A DNA stretch of 64,000 nt from Chloroflexi bacterium GWB2_49_20 (GCA_001796335.1 MGMF01000002.1:1-64000), one strand, 5' to 3'. Positions 44,275-54,479 are shown, counted from the stretch's first letter. Notes: generated from the letters alone by a model not told the origin. Program-made: numbers and translations.

Positions 44275-45033
44275 ATGACCCAGGAAAGATTACAAAAGAT
44301 TCTTGCAAGGGCAGGATATGGCTCCCGCCGATCTTGCGAACAAATGATCATCGCTGATAGGGTGCGGGTAAATAAAAAAACAGTTACGTTGGGTGATAAA
44401 GCCGAAGCAGGCTTAGATGAAATCACAGTGGATGGGCGCAGGGTGGAATTTCCTGAAGTATTCACCTACATCGCTTTAAACAAGCCTCGGAATGTAATTT
44501 CTGCAGTTTCCACGCCAGAGCAGCGCAAGACGGTGCGGGACCTGGTTGGGGTAGAAGGAACATTGTATCCAGTGGGCAGACTGGATGTGGATAGCGAAGG
44601 ATTGATCCTGCTAACAAATGATGGCGAAATGGCAAACCGATTGACCCATCCACGTTACGAGCACGAGAAAGAATATCGCGTCCTGGTTGCGCGCCATCCC
44701 GATGAAGCTCAAATAGAATTGTGGAGAAGAGGAATCGTCCTGGAGGATGGGTACCGCACAAAACAAGCAGGGGTGTGGTTTGTTTCAGCTTCAGGAAAAG
44801 GAGCCTGGTTGCGTGTTGTACTGCGCGAGGGGAGAAAACGACAGATCCGCGAAATGGGTAAGCTTACTGGTTTGCCGGTTGTGAGTATCATCAGAATGCG
44901 CATAGCCAGCTTATTGCTGGGAAATTTAAAACCTGGTGAATGGCGTTATCTGACCCCTGAAGAAATTGCGGATTTAAAGAAAGAACCGGAACACCTCAAT
45001 AGAAAAGCCAGGAGTATACTTCGGGAAAAGTAG
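44275..45033 (+). CDS. rluB: Pseudouridine synthase RluB/RsuA family
   Basis: The enzyme isomerises specific uridines in ribosomal RNA. It has an N-terminal S4 RNA-binding domain (RLQKILARAGYGSRRSCEQMI) and the catalytic Asp104 in YPVGRLDVDSEGLILLTNDG. The C-terminal LREGRKRQIREMGKLTG is the usual substrate-binding loop. It has 252 residues and complete domains. It starts 9 bases after scpB, matching the scpB-rluB gene order of many bacteria. Confidence 0.93.
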   Translation: MTQERLQKILARAGYGSRRSCEQMIIADRVRVNKKTVTLGDKAEAGLDEITVDGRRVEFPEVFTYIALNKPRNVISAVSTPEQRKTVRDLVGVEGTLYPVGRLDVDSEGLILLTNDGEMANRLTHPRYEHEKEYRVLVARHPDEAQIELWRRGIVLEDGYRTKQAGVWFVSASGKGAWLRVVLREGRKRQIREMGKLTGLPVVSIIRMRIASLLLGNLKPGEWRYLTPEEIADLKKEPEHLNRKARSILREK

Positions 45034-45065
45034 CATGCATCCTGGCTTATTTTGTTAATAAAATT

Positions 45066-46424
45066 TTAATAGGCAAATGCTTTTATCAGGTAGGCCATAT
45101 GCCTGGCATGTTTGAGATACAGGTCAATGCGAATATTCTCATTGGGGGCGTGGCCGCGAGTGTCTGGGTAACCCATCCCGGCAGTTGCAACCGGCAGTCC
45201 CAGATCATGCACAAATGGATAGTTTGGGCCTGAACCTCCTGAAAGGGGAATGATCTTCATTTCCACGCCATAAACCTGTCGGGCAGTATCCAAAACCATT
45301 TTTATAAAGGGATCGTCCGGATCAGTACGTGCAGCAGGTCCGCCTCCAAGAAAATTGATCTCTACATCCTGGAAACCTTCATTATCAAGGTGAGTCCTTA
45401 GCTGTTTAAGAATTTGCTCGGGGGTTTGATTGGGAATCAGGCGAAAATTCACTTTTGCCGAGGCTTTCGCGGGAAGTACGGTTTTTGATCCAGGACCCTG
45501 GTAGCCTGAAGTTAATCCGCAAATGGTGCAGGTTGGTTGAAAGACTTCTGCAATGCGCAAATCAACCCCATCCGTTAATCCATTGATGAAATATTTAATG
45601 CCATAGCGATTCTTGTATTCTGTCGAGGTTTCAGGAAGAAGCTGCATTAATTGACGATCACGTTCTGTAGGAGGCACGATGTTATCATAATGTCCCGGGA
45701 TAAGGATGCGTTCATTTTGATCTTTGAGAGTGTTAAGCGCCCAGACCAACCTCCAGGCAGAATTTGGGAAGATCGAACCCCCCAAACCGGAATGAACATC
45801 AATTTGAGCAGTTGTTACAGATAGTTCTACATAACAGATCCCGCGTAGTCCCAAATACTGCAAGGGAGTTTCTTCATGGTCTACACCACCAAATTCCCAA
45901 ATGCACGCGTCGGCTGCCAGGAGTTCCTTGTTCTTGCGGACAAAATCAGGAAGGTGAATGCTTCCAGTTTCTTCCTCGCCCTCGATTATGAATTTAATAT
46001 TACAGGGTAGCTCACCGAACTGGTCGAGGAGGGCATCAATGGCGAAGAGACGACTGGTAATATGACCTTTATCATCGCTGACACCTCGACCGAACAATTT
46101 TCCATCGCGCAAGCTTGGCTCAAAAGGGGGTGTTTCCAAGAGGTCAAAGGGCTCGGCGGGTTGAACGTCATAATGGCAGTAGAAAAGTAATGTTTTATTC
46201 TTTGAGCCCTTTCGTTCAGAAAATACGACCGGAGCTCCGCCAGTGGGCATCAAGCGAGTTTCAAATCCCCTTTTTCTCATTAGTTCAGCGGTCAGTTCCG
46301 CACATTCAAGCATTCCCAGGTTTTGGGCGCCAACGCTTGGTTGCGCAACAAGCCTGGATAATTCATATATACTCTGATCGAGATTATCTTCCAGGTATGA
46401 ATCTAAGTCAGGGTAAGCAACCAT
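45066..46424 (-). CDS. M20-family metallopeptidase/dipeptidase
   Basis: Zinc-site motifs of the M20 family are clear: LLFYCHYDVQPAEP, FGRGVSDDKGH, IEGEEETGS and LGLPVATAGMGYPDTRGHAPNENI at the C-terminus. The protein resembles dipeptidases and acetylornithine deacetylase/succinyl-diaminopimelate desuccinylase relatives; the HYDVQP form is common in peptidases acting on short peptides. At 452 residues it is normal length, with no signal peptide. It is the last gene of a minus-strand set with a VTT membrane protein, cyclophilin and uridine kinase. Confidence 0.88.
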   Translation of the reverse strand: MVAYPDLDSYLEDNLDQSIYELSRLVAQPSVGAQNLGMLECAELTAELMRKRGFETRLMPTGGAPVVFSERKGSKNKTLLFYCHYDVQPAEPFDLLETPPFEPSLRDGKLFGRGVSDDKGHITSRLFAIDALLDQFGELPCNIKFIIEGEEETGSIHLPDFVRKNKELLAADACIWEFGGVDHEETPLQYLGLRGICYVELSVTTAQIDVHSGLGGSIFPNSAWRLVWALNTLKDQNERILIPGHYDNIVPPTERDRQLMQLLPETSTEYKNRYGIKYFINGLTDGVDLRIAEVFQPTCTICGLTSGYQGPGSKTVLPAKASAKVNFRLIPNQTPEQILKQLRTHLDNEGFQDVEINFLGGGPAARTDPDDPFIKMVLDTARQVYGVEMKIIPLSGGSGPNYPFVHDLGLPVATAGMGYPDTRGHAPNENIRIDLYLKHARHMAYLIKAFAY

Positions 46425-46457
46425 TTATTTTCCTTTCGTGAATGAATTAATTTTGGC

Positions 46458-47012
46458 TCAATTACCAATAATCCAGTTGATGGAATAGTAGCCTGCAAAA
46501 GAAAAACAGGTCATTTTTATTAATTGCCCAATCCAGCAGAAAAATAGAAAGCGGAGGAAGGGCATTTTAAGCCCTCCTGCCGCGATCCCTGCAAGATCGA
46601 AAAAAGGATTGGGGATTGCGGCAAACAATAACACAGCAAATCCCCCATATCTACTGACGAAAGGTTCGACCTTCTTGTAAATATTTATTCGATCAATTAT
46701 TGCCTGACCGCTGAACCCTGCCAGGTATCCAGAGATTTCACCAAGTGTTCCTCCGACGCTGGCAGCCAATGCAACTCCAAAGGGATTTAAAAGATTGCCC
46801 ATTGCAAAAACAAAAGCAATGCCCGGAGCCGGGAGCAATACAGTTGAATTTGCCAGGAGGGTGACCAGAAATATTCCCGGATACCCATAGGCTTTAAATT
46901 TTTCGATTTGATTGCTATAGGCGTAAATTAAAACAGTCAGGCCAATTACGAATAGTAACGCCAGGAAACGCAGAGCGATCATACGTCGGTTCTTGGCGTT
47001 ACTATTACTCAT
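46458..47012 (-). CDS. VTT/SNARE-associated (DedA-like) membrane protein
   Basis: The 184-residue protein has five hydrophobic helices. The loop GNLLNPFGVALAASVGGTLGEISGYLAG and the RYGGFAVLLFAAIPNPFFDLAGIAAGG stretch match the VTT (DedA/Tvp38) domain. Such proteins are linked to lipid transport or membrane homeostasis. Its start is 5 bases after the cyclophilin gene ends, so it is in the same operon. The specific cargo is unknown. Confidence 0.82.
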   Translation of the reverse strand: MSNSNAKNRRMIALRFLALLFVIGLTVLIYAYSNQIEKFKAYGYPGIFLVTLLANSTVLLPAPGIAFVFAMGNLLNPFGVALAASVGGTLGEISGYLAGFSGQAIIDRINIYKKVEPFVSRYGGFAVLLFAAIPNPFFDLAGIAAGGLKMPFLRFLFFCWIGQLIKMTCFSFAGYYSINWIIGN

Positions 47013-47017
47013 TTTGT

Positions 47018-47533
47018 TTATTTTTCAGTAATCATAACAGAGCGAAGAACAACCCCGGGGTATTCGGGACGCATGGGATCTCGGGGAGGAATTAAGAGAA
47101 GAACATCCATTCCAGAAATTACCTGCCCAAAGACACTGTGTTTGTTATCCAACCATGGCGTGGGTATATAGGTTATAAAAAATTGAGATCCATTAGTGCC
47201 TGGACCAGCATTAGCCATGGAAAGAATGCCGGGTTTGTTATGTTTTAAAGCTGGATGAAATTCATCAGCAAAACGGTAACCGGGACCACCACTTCCGCTG
47301 CCCGTGGGATCGCCACCCTGGGTCATAAAATCAGAGATCACACGGTGGAAAATGGTCCCATCATAAAATCCTTCTTGAGATAAAAACACAAAATTGTTCA
47401 CTGTTTTAGGGGTCTTGTCTGCGAATAACTCTACGACAATGTCACCTTTATCGGTGATCAAGGTTGCTGTATATTGTTTTTTGATATCGATCTTCATTTG
47501 AGGGGGAGTTGCCCATTGCTTTTTTTTTGTCAT
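47018..47533 (-). CDS. Peptidyl-prolyl isomerase, cyclophilin type
   Basis: This cyclophilin of 171 residues catalyses prolyl cis-trans isomerisation. It has [31 protein letters not shown], given here as [14 protein letters not shown] and GYRFADEF, plus [24 protein letters not shown] with the active-site Gln, Phe and Trp. No signal peptide is present; a basic N-terminal stretch precedes the domain. It follows udk by 25 bases and precedes the VTT gene by 5. Confidence 0.93.
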   Translation of the reverse strand: MTKKKQWATPPQMKIDIKKQYTATLITDKGDIVVELFADKTPKTVNNFVFLSQEGFYDGTIFHRVISDFMTQGGDPTGSGSGGPGYRFADEFHPALKHNKPGILSMANAGPGTNGSQFFITYIPTPWLDNKHSVFGQVISGMDVLLLIPPRDPMRPEYPGVVLRSVMITEK

Positions 47534-47558
47534 TTTACAAATCCTTTTGGTTGTGATG

Positions 47559-48185
47559 TTATTTGAGCAGACTTTCGATTCGCGACACTACCATGTCTAG
47601 GGCAGCAGTATTAAAACCACCTTCTGGAATGATCACATCTGCATATCGTTTGGAAGGCTCGACAAATTCAAGGTGCATTGGCCGGACCGTAGTCAGATAT
47701 TGATGGACTACCGATTCCATTGAACGGCCTCGTTCGGAGATGTCCCGTTGAAGACGCCTGATAAAGCGTAAATCTGAATCTGTATCAACAAAAATTTTAA
47801 CATCAAACAGTACCCGCAGGATTGATTCTGTAAAGATCAATATCCCCTCGACCAGTACTACCCGGCGGGGATTTACTGTAAATGTCCTGTTTGTACGGCT
47901 ATGAGTGGCGAAGTCATAAATGGGTACCTCAACCGGTTGACTATTTTTTAATTGTTCGATGTGTTGTACCAGGAGACTGGTTTCCAAAGAGTTTGGGTGG
48001 TCAAAGTTTATGGCTGCACGTTGGGCAGGTGGAAGACCACTCAAGTCCTTATAGTACTCATCATGTTGAAGATATGCTATCCGCTCGGGACCGACGCGTT
48101 GGAGAATGCTTTGCGCAACGGTAGTTTTCCCGGAACCGGATCCGCCGGCGATTCCAATGATCAATGGTGTAGTCAACTCAACCAT
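47559..48185 (-). CDS. udk: Uridine kinase
   Basis: Udk phosphorylates uridine and cytidine to UMP and CMP. Evidence is Walker [14 protein letters not shown] (14-22), [32 protein letters not shown] and [23 protein letters not shown], the complete set for the family. The 208-residue length is normal. It is the first gene of the minus-strand operon and is divergent from an Lrp-type regulator gene. It complements upp and pyrimidine phosphorylase in salvage. Confidence 0.95.
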   Translation of the reverse strand: MVELTTPLIIGIAGGSGSGKTTVAQSILQRVGPERIAYLQHDEYYKDLSGLPPAQRAAINFDHPNSLETSLLVQHIEQLKNSQPVEVPIYDFATHSRTNRTFTVNPRRVVLVEGILIFTESILRVLFDVKIFVDTDSDLRFIRRLQRDISERGRSMESVVHQYLTTVRPMHLEFVEPSKRYADVIIPEGGFNTAALDMVVSRIESLLK

Positions 48186-48231
48186 TGGTTAATTATACCT
48201 TGATGTAGGATGAGTGATTGAAAATGGATTT

Positions 48232-48258
48232 GTCAAGTGATGCCAGTAATTACTTGAC
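48232..48258. promoter_or_regulatory. Inverted repeat overlapping the -35 box of the first Lrp-type gene
   Basis: GTCAAGTGAT at 48232-48241 and ATTACTTGAC at 48249-48258 form an inverted repeat matching nine of ten bases with a 7-base spacer. The right arm covers the -35 hexamer TTGACC, so a bound protein would block the promoter. The downstream gene encodes an Lrp/AsnC-type regulator, so autoregulation is plausible. Confidence 0.5.
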
Positions 48259-48282
48259 CTAAAAAGTGAAAACAAGTAAAAT
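48254..48282 (+). promoter_or_regulatory. Candidate promoter for the first Lrp-type regulator
   Basis: TTGACC (48254-48259) and TAAAAT (48277-48282) are 17 bases apart and match five of six bases each. A start near 48289 would leave a leader of about 20-37 bases before the candidate ATGs at 48308 or 48326. Confidence 0.55.
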
Positions 48283-48307
48283 TTCAGAAAATATGTGTCG
48301 GAAAAGG

Positions 48308-48802
48308 ATGTATAATTATAATAATATGTATGAAACCGACGAAATTGACACAAAAATTGTCGTATTACTCATGAAAGATGGCAGAATGCCAGCTGCTGAG
48401 ATTGCGCGTTTGATTGGAAATATCTCAGAAAGGGTTGTTCGCTATCGGATAGATCGCCTGGTGGCTGAAAATGTGATCCAGATTCGGCCAATCATTAATC
48501 CAAAAGCATTTGGGTACACTACCATAGCAGATGTCTGGTTGGAGGTTGAATCAGATTGTATTCAGGATGTTGCTCAGCGTGTAACTCAATTTGAAAACGT
48601 AAGCTACGTTGCTTGTTCGATAGGGGAATCCGATGTAAGCATTCAGGTACTTGCACGGGATACTTCGGAGGTGTACAAGTTCGTTACGGAAATATTACGA
48701 AAAATCCCAGGTGTTCGAAAAACCACTACTGCTATAGTTCCAGTCATTCTAAAAGATATATATGAATGGAATATCCCCAAGGGTAATTCCTCAAAGATTT
48801 AA
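48308..48802 (+). CDS. Lrp/AsnC-family transcription regulator (1)
   Basis: The protein has the Lrp layout: an N-terminal helix-turn-helix (DTKIVVLLMKDGRMPAAEIARLIGNISERVVRYRIDRLVAENVI, seen as DTKIVVLLMKDGR then ERVVRYRIDRL) and a C-terminal RAM ligand-binding domain (YVACSIGESDVSIQVLARDTSEVYKF). It probably senses an amino acid or amine and controls the downstream utilisation genes. The start is uncertain: ATG 48308 has GGAAAAGG just before it, while ATG 48326 gives the closest family N-terminus but no ribosome site. It is divergent from udk. Confidence 0.85.
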   Translation: MYNYNNMYETDEIDTKIVVLLMKDGRMPAAEIARLIGNISERVVRYRIDRLVAENVIQIRPIINPKAFGYTTIADVWLEVESDCIQDVAQRVTQFENVSYVACSIGESDVSIQVLARDTSEVYKFVTEILRKIPGVRKTTTAIVPVILKDIYEWNIPKGNSSKI

Positions 48803-48845
48803 AGAATTCCTGCTTTGGATTTAAACTGTAATTTAGGAGATTTTT

Positions 48846-50150
48846 ATGCCGATCAAACGCGAAAAAAGCAAAATTTTGCAACAACGTGCTTTCAAATCGA
48901 TGCCTTTAGGGGTGAATTCCAATTTTCGGTATTGGGGGGATGACATCACGCCTTATGTTGAAAAAGCAAAGGGAGCTTATTTATGGGACGTGGATGGGAA
49001 CAAGTATATCGATTATCGCCTGGCATTTGGACCCATTATCCTTGGGCATGCATATGATGAAGTAGATGCGTTTGTAATTGGGGAAATTAAAAAAGGCTTA
49101 CTGGCAGCTATGACTTATGAGTTGGAAGTGGCCTTGATGGAAAAAATCGTTGAAATGTGCCCGGCGGTTGACATGGCACGCCTGGCTTGTTCGGGCACAG
49201 AGGCAACCATGCATGCCATTAGAGTGGCGCGGGCATTTACAGGGCGGGATGTGGTTATAAAGTTTGAAGGCAATTATCATGGATTTCATGACTATACGTT
49301 ATGGTCCACCTATTCTCCAGACCAGGCTTATGGCAGTGAGCGCAGTCCCATTTCTATTCCGTCCAGTTCTGGAATCCCCCGATCGATAACTGATTTGATC
49401 ATCACCCTGCCGTTTAATGATTTCGATGGACTTGAACGAGTTTTAAAAAGCAGGGGTCATCAGGTTGCAGCTCTCATCACCGAGCCTTATCAGGGGAATT
49501 GTGGTGGAATTGAACCGCAACCCGGCTTTTTACAATTTATTAGAGAGAAGTGCGACGAATATGGCATTGTGTTTATCCTGGATGAGGTGAAGACTGGTTT
49601 CCGAATTGCAAACGGTGGCGCCCAAGAATACTACAATATCCGACCTGACCTGGCGACTTATGCCAAGTCCCTCGGGAATGGTTACCCGGTTGCAGCATTT
49701 GGCGGCAAGAAAGAGATCATGAGCATTATTGGGCATGGGGTGGCTCAAGGGGGAACCTATACCAACAATAAACCCGGTGTGGCGGGTGCATATGCAACCC
49801 TGTCCATCCTTAAAAATAACCCTGTCCTGGCAACGATTGAAGCGCGCGGCAGACGATTGATGGATGGTCTCAAATTCATATTTGAAGATGCCGGTATCCA
49901 AGTGTTTTTCAGCGGGCACCCGTCCATGTTTTCTTTTGCCATCGGCGTGGGATCGGTAACCAATTCACGAAATTGGAGTGATGCAAATGGAGAATATTAT
50001 TTGAAGCTGGCAGATGCAGCCATTGATCAAGGGGTTATGCCAGATCACGATCCACGCGAGCCCTGGTTCTTGTGTTATTCGCATTCAGATGAAGATATTG
50101 ATAAAACCCTTGAGGTGTATGCGGACATTGTGAAGGTGGTTAAGCCTTAG
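48846..50150 (+). CDS. Class III PLP aminotransferase, glutamate-1-semialdehyde aminomutase-like
   Basis: The 434-residue enzyme has the class III fold with PLP-binding Lys274 (ATYAKSLGNGY), Asp246 (FILDEVKTGF) and the cofactor phosphate loop CSGTEATMHAIRVARAFTGRD. This loop and FEGNYHGFHD resemble HemL, but it sits with amine-catabolic genes, not haem genes, so another omega-amino substrate is likely. An AGGAG (48835-48839) precedes the ATG. It is followed 41 bases later by another class III enzyme. Confidence 0.83.
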   Translation: MPIKREKSKILQQRAFKSMPLGVNSNFRYWGDDITPYVEKAKGAYLWDVDGNKYIDYRLAFGPIILGHAYDEVDAFVIGEIKKGLLAAMTYELEVALMEKIVEMCPAVDMARLACSGTEATMHAIRVARAFTGRDVVIKFEGNYHGFHDYTLWSTYSPDQAYGSERSPISIPSSSGIPRSITDLIITLPFNDFDGLERVLKSRGHQVAALITEPYQGNCGGIEPQPGFLQFIREKCDEYGIVFILDEVKTGFRIANGGAQEYYNIRPDLATYAKSLGNGYPVAAFGGKKEIMSIIGHGVAQGGTYTNNKPGVAGAYATLSILKNNPVLATIEARGRRLMDGLKFIFEDAGIQVFFSGHPSMFSFAIGVGSVTNSRNWSDANGEYYLKLADAAIDQGVMPDHDPREPWFLCYSHSDEDIDKTLEVYADIVKVVKP

Positions 50151-50191
50151 TTACAAAAATATATGATTTAAAAATAATTCCGGAGGATTTT

Positions 50192-51505
50192 GTGAGTCCA
50201 AAATTAACTGCGCAAGAAATCGTTGACTTCAGTTCGAAATACACCTTCTTTTCCTGGTCTGTACAATCTGCTGTTAATCCCATACCCATCGTCAAAGGCA
50301 AAGGTGTGTACTTTTGGGATGCCAACGGGAAAAGGTACCTTGATTTTTCGTCCCAATTGATGAACCTGAACATTGGTCACCAGCATCCCAAGGTGGTTAA
50401 AGCCATCCAGGATCAAGCCGGGGTATTGGCGTATGCTCACCCATCCATGGCAACAGAACCGCGGGGACTTGCAGGAAAAAAAATCTCTGAAGTAGCACCT
50501 GGAAATCTGAATAAATCCTTTTTATGCCTTGGCGGTGCTGAGGCAAATGAGAATGCCATAAAATTTGCCAGGTTTTATACAGGCAGGAATAAGATCCTGG
50601 CGCGTTACCGCTCCTATCACGGTGCTACTTATGGGGCAATTGCATTAACGGGTGACTACCGCCGGTTGGCTGTCGAGCCAGCCATGCCAGGAACTGTCCA
50701 TTTTCTCGACCCATATTGCTATCGCTGTCCATTTGGATGGACCCGCGCTACCTGCCACAGGGAGTGCATAACCCATGTGGAGGAAATAATCCAATATGAA
50801 GGCCCGGATAAAATTGCAGCAATCATCATGGAGGGAGTAACCGGCTCAAATGGATTGATCGTACCTCCGGATGATTACTGGCCAAGAGTTCGGGAGATAT
50901 GCAACAAATATGGAGTTTTGTTGATCTCTGATGAAGTTATGAGTGGTTGGGGACGAACTGGCAAATGGTTTGCAGTGGATAATTGGAATGTTGTGCCAGA
51001 TATCATCACTACTGCGAAAGGAATTACGGCTGGATACGTGCCACTGGGCGCCGTGATCGTTTCAGATGCCATTGCTGAATTCTTCGATGACAAAATGTTA
51101 TGGGCAGGGCTCACCTATAGTGCACATCCGCTCTCTTGTGCAGCAGCCGTGGCAACCATCGAGGTATATCAAGAAGATGGTTTGATAGAAAATGCGTCAC
51201 GTTTGGGAAAATATCTTGGAAATCGTCTCGAAGAGATCAAACAAAAGCACGCTTCGGTTGGCGATGTTCGCTATATAGGTCTATTCTCTGCCCTTGAACT
51301 GGTCAAGAATAGGGAGAGTAAGGAAATGATTGATCCGTTGACGGATATTCAGAAAGTTTTGCGGGCTGAAGGATTGTTTACTTTCAACTTTCACAATATT
51401 CTTTTCGTGGTACCTCCGCTTTGTATAACAGAAGCTCAACTTGAAGAAGGCTTGAAGATTGTTGAGAAAGCACTCGAACAGACAACCGATAAGATGGTTG
51501 GGTAG
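50192..51505 (+). CDS. Class III omega-amino acid:pyruvate aminotransferase, beta-alanine type
   Basis: The 437-residue enzyme has Lys276 (TTAKGITAGY) and Asp247 (LISDEVMSGWGRTGKW). Four cysteines lie close together (Cys176, 179, 188, 192 in CYRCPFGWTRATCHREC), a feature of one class III subgroup. It starts with GTG, preceded by CGGAGG. The next gene, 9 bases on, is a malonate-semialdehyde-type acylating dehydrogenase. That pair is the standard beta-alanine route (beta-alanine to malonate semialdehyde to acetyl-CoA), so beta-alanine or beta-aminoisobutyrate is the best substrate guess; taurine is an alternative. Confidence 0.83.
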   Translation: MSPKLTAQEIVDFSSKYTFFSWSVQSAVNPIPIVKGKGVYFWDANGKRYLDFSSQLMNLNIGHQHPKVVKAIQDQAGVLAYAHPSMATEPRGLAGKKISEVAPGNLNKSFLCLGGAEANENAIKFARFYTGRNKILARYRSYHGATYGAIALTGDYRRLAVEPAMPGTVHFLDPYCYRCPFGWTRATCHRECITHVEEIIQYEGPDKIAAIIMEGVTGSNGLIVPPDDYWPRVREICNKYGVLLISDEVMSGWGRTGKWFAVDNWNVVPDIITTAKGITAGYVPLGAVIVSDAIAEFFDDKMLWAGLTYSAHPLSCAAAVATIEVYQEDGLIENASRLGKYLGNRLEEIKQKHASVGDVRYIGLFSALELVKNRESKEMIDPLTDIQKVLRAEGLFTFNFHNILFVVPPLCITEAQLEEGLKIVEKALEQTTDKMVG

Positions 51506-51514
51506 AAGGTATTA

Positions 51515-52984
51515 ATGGAAAAAATTCTAAACTATGTGAATGGAGAATGGATATCATCCGGGGCAAAGGAATATGCGGATGTGATCAACCCGGCTACTGC
51601 GGAACTCCTGGCTAAGACCCCCCTGGGTGGGGCAGAAGAAGTGGACAAAGCCGTCCTTTGTGCTGCCCAGGTTTTTAAGGAATGGCGCCGGGTACCTGTT
51701 TTAGAGAGGGTGAAACCTTTATTCAAGTTACGCGAACTGCTGATTGAAAACTTCGATGATCTGGCTCGAACTATTACGATGGAATGCGGAAAAACCTTTG
51801 AAGAAGCACGCGGTGAAATGCTGAGAGCTGTGGAAAATGTTGCCATGGCTACTGCAATGCCAATCATGATGCAAGGATATAACAACGAAGATATCTCGGC
51901 TGGCATCGATGAAATGATGATTCGCCAGCCATTGGGAGTAGGGACAACGATCGCCCCCTTTAACTTCCCTGCCATGATCACATTTTGGTTCATGCCATAT
52001 GCTCTGGCCACAGGAAACACCTTCCTGGTAAAACCTTCCGAGCGGGTTTCAATCACAATGCAGAAAATATTCCGATTGATCGACCAATCCGGTTTTCCGA
52101 AGGGTGTCGTGAATATGGTAAATGGTGCCAAGCCGGCTGTTGATGCCATCCTTAACCACCCGGGTGTCAGGGCGGTGACATTTGTTGGCTCAACGCCAGT
52201 GGCTAAATATATATACAGCCAGGCATCTGCAAGTGGCAAGCGCGTTCAAGCCCAGGGTGGGGCAAAAAATCCTACAGTGATTATGCCAGACGCAGATATG
52301 GACACATCCATTAAGATCATCGCTGACAGTGCCTTTGGGTCGGCAGGTCAACGATGCCTGGCAACCTCGGTAATCATTACTGTTGGAGGTGCACGTGAAC
52401 CTTTTACTGAAATGATCCTCAATGTCGCCAGTAACCGTGTGGTGGGTTATGGTCTGGATAATGGGGTGGAGATGGGTCCTGTCATCAGCGCCCAATCCAA
52501 ACAAAGGATTGAAGGGTTGATCGGTGGAAGTGCAGCGGAAGGCGCCAGGATCCTTGTGGATGGGCGCGATTCGAAAATCTCTGGATATGAGAATGGATAT
52601 TTTGTCCGTCCAACTGTGGTCACTGATGTGAATCCAAAAAGCGAACTGGCTTTTTCCGAAGTATTCGGTCCGGTTTTAGGTCTAATGCACGTGGAGACCC
52701 TTGACGAAGCCATTAAATTAGTCAATGATAGAAATTACGGAAATATGGCTAACATTTTTACTCGTGACGGGGGGGCTGCCCGAAAATTCCGGTACGAAGT
52801 GGAAGCTGGAAATGTAGGTGTCAATATTGGGGTAGCTGCTCCCATGGCCTTTTTCCCTTTCAGCGGCTGGAAGGATAGCTTCTTTGGAGACATGCACGGG
52901 CAGGGTATGGATGCGGTTGAATTCTTTACTCAAAAGAAAGTTGTGATTGAACGCTGGCCAAAAGAGTGGTCAAGAAAATTTTAA
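51515..52984 (+). CDS. mmsA: CoA-acylating (methyl)malonate-semialdehyde dehydrogenase
   Basis: The 489-residue aldehyde dehydrogenase has catalytic Cys281 ([11 protein letters not shown]), the NAD site [14 protein letters not shown] and the C-terminal [28 protein letters not shown]. In place of the general-base Glu of ordinary aldehyde dehydrogenases it has QAQGGAKN, as in the CoA-dependent MMSDH family. It makes acetyl-CoA from malonate semialdehyde or propionyl-CoA from methylmalonate semialdehyde. It is coupled to the preceding aminotransferase by a 9-base gap. Confidence 0.92.
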   Translation: MEKILNYVNGEWISSGAKEYADVINPATAELLAKTPLGGAEEVDKAVLCAAQVFKEWRRVPVLERVKPLFKLRELLIENFDDLARTITMECGKTFEEARGEMLRAVENVAMATAMPIMMQGYNNEDISAGIDEMMIRQPLGVGTTIAPFNFPAMITFWFMPYALATGNTFLVKPSERVSITMQKIFRLIDQSGFPKGVVNMVNGAKPAVDAILNHPGVRAVTFVGSTPVAKYIYSQASASGKRVQAQGGAKNPTVIMPDADMDTSIKIIADSAFGSAGQRCLATSVIITVGGAREPFTEMILNVASNRVVGYGLDNGVEMGPVISAQSKQRIEGLIGGSAAEGARILVDGRDSKISGYENGYFVRPTVVTDVNPKSELAFSEVFGPVLGLMHVETLDEAIKLVNDRNYGNMANIFTRDGGAARKFRYEVEAGNVGVNIGVAAPMAFFPFSGWKDSFFGDMHGQGMDAVEFFTQKKVVIERWPKEWSRKF

Positions 52985-53013
52985 CTTTATTGAAATCAAT
53001 GCTGGAGGACTAA

Positions 53014-54375
53014 ATGTCACAAGCACTGCAGGATGCCCTGGATTATTCTGGAAGATGGTTGGACATCATCCATAAACCAGAAATTCAAGAACTTGAGGGG
53101 AAGAAAATAATAGAAGAATCCCAGGTGAATTTTGCCGAGCACTTCAATAAAGGCTGGCTGGAATATCGAAAATCTGTCACGGAAGCTGGTGATTGGGCTG
53201 CAACTGAATGGACTGGTCAGGGAGCAACCTTTTTTGATGTTCTTGGCCGGGAGTATCTGGATTGCCTGGGCGGTTTTGGGATGATGAACCTGGGCTGGAA
53301 TCACCCGGAAGTTGTGGCTGCAGTTCGGGATCAATTGACCCTGCGCACCTCTATGCCAAGCCAGGAGTTGCTTGATCCTCTGCGTGGTGTGTTGGCGCGC
53401 CTGATGGCATTGATTACCCCTGGAGATATAAAATATAGCTTTTTTGCAGCCAGCGGCACAGAGTCTATTGAAGGCGCCATCAAATTGGCAAAAATGTATA
53501 CCCGGAAAGATGCATTTATTGTTGCGCTTAATGCGTTTCATGGGAAAACAATGGGCTCTCTTTCCATGATCGGCAAGGCAGATTATCGTGAGCCCGTTGG
53601 TTTACTATACGGTGGACCCGTGTATCATGTTCCATTTGGGGATGCGGATGCCGTTGAGAGACAATTAGGAACCTGTAAAACAATTGGTGTGGGAGTGGCA
53701 GGCGTTTTGATGGAACCAATCCAGGGGGAGGCTGGAGCGATTGTTCCGCCGGATGATTTTTGGCCCCGCATTCGCGAGGCTACCCGTCATTACGGTACCT
53801 TGCTCCTGGCAGATGAGGTGCAAACAGGTTTAGGGCGTACTGGAAAATTATGGGGCGTGGAACATTGGGGTGTTGTACCGGATATTCTTTCAGTTGCAAA
53901 ATCTCTTGGCGGTGGGATCATGCCGGTAAGCGCTTTTTGCTCAACTGAGGAAATATGGCAATGCATGATGTATCCCAACCCATTTATTCATACAACCACA
54001 ACTGGCGGAAACGCACTGGCGTGTTCAGCTGCCATAGCAGCCATTAATGTCACGTTGCGAGATCGATTGTGGGAGCAGGCTGCTTCCAAAGGAAGTTATT
54101 TTATATCCAAGTTGAATGAACTGGCAGCAGATTTCCCCCAAATTTACAAAGAGATAACTGGTAAAGGTTTACTGATCGGCCAACATTTTCACTCACCCGA
54201 GATTGGGTATCGGGTGGCATCCGGATTATTCAAACGAGGTGTGTTGGTTTCAGGTACATTAACCAGTGCCCATACAGTTCGGTTCGAACCCCCCCTGGTG
54301 ATTACAATTTCCCAGATCAACGAAGTGCTGAATCGCTTGAAAGACACTTTGAATGAGATCAGCCTTGCTCTTTAA
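53014..54375 (+). CDS. Class III aminotransferase, putrescine aminotransferase-like
   Basis: The 453-residue enzyme has Lys296 (LSVAKSLGGG), Asp267 (LLADEVQTGLGRTGK) and AASGTESIEGAIKLAKMYTRK. It also has the longer N-terminal helical part (about 65 residues before the class III core) seen in the YgjG/PatA putrescine aminotransferases, which convert putrescine plus 2-oxoglutarate to 4-aminobutanal plus glutamate. It precedes the PotABCD genes by 104 bases, which supports a diamine substrate. A GGAGG lies before the ATG. Confidence 0.82.
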   Translation: MSQALQDALDYSGRWLDIIHKPEIQELEGKKIIEESQVNFAEHFNKGWLEYRKSVTEAGDWAATEWTGQGATFFDVLGREYLDCLGGFGMMNLGWNHPEVVAAVRDQLTLRTSMPSQELLDPLRGVLARLMALITPGDIKYSFFAASGTESIEGAIKLAKMYTRKDAFIVALNAFHGKTMGSLSMIGKADYREPVGLLYGGPVYHVPFGDADAVERQLGTCKTIGVGVAGVLMEPIQGEAGAIVPPDDFWPRIREATRHYGTLLLADEVQTGLGRTGKLWGVEHWGVVPDILSVAKSLGGGIMPVSAFCSTEEIWQCMMYPNPFIHTTTTGGNALACSAAIAAINVTLRDRLWEQAASKGSYFISKLNELAADFPQIYKEITGKGLLIGQHFHSPEIGYRVASGLFKRGVLVSGTLTSAHTVRFEPPLVITISQINEVLNRLKDTLNEISLAL

Positions 54376-54479
54376 CCCTTTGGGCAGTTGCATATAAGCG
54401 AAATAAAGAAAATTTTTGTAATGAGTTGTCTCATAAAGAAAGAACATGAGATATCTAATAAAAAATTACCGGAGAAACA

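Noticed and set aside
51532..52239. Open frame of 235 codons on the minus strand
   Set aside because: It lies wholly opposite mmsA, has no family features and reflects codon bias of the real gene.
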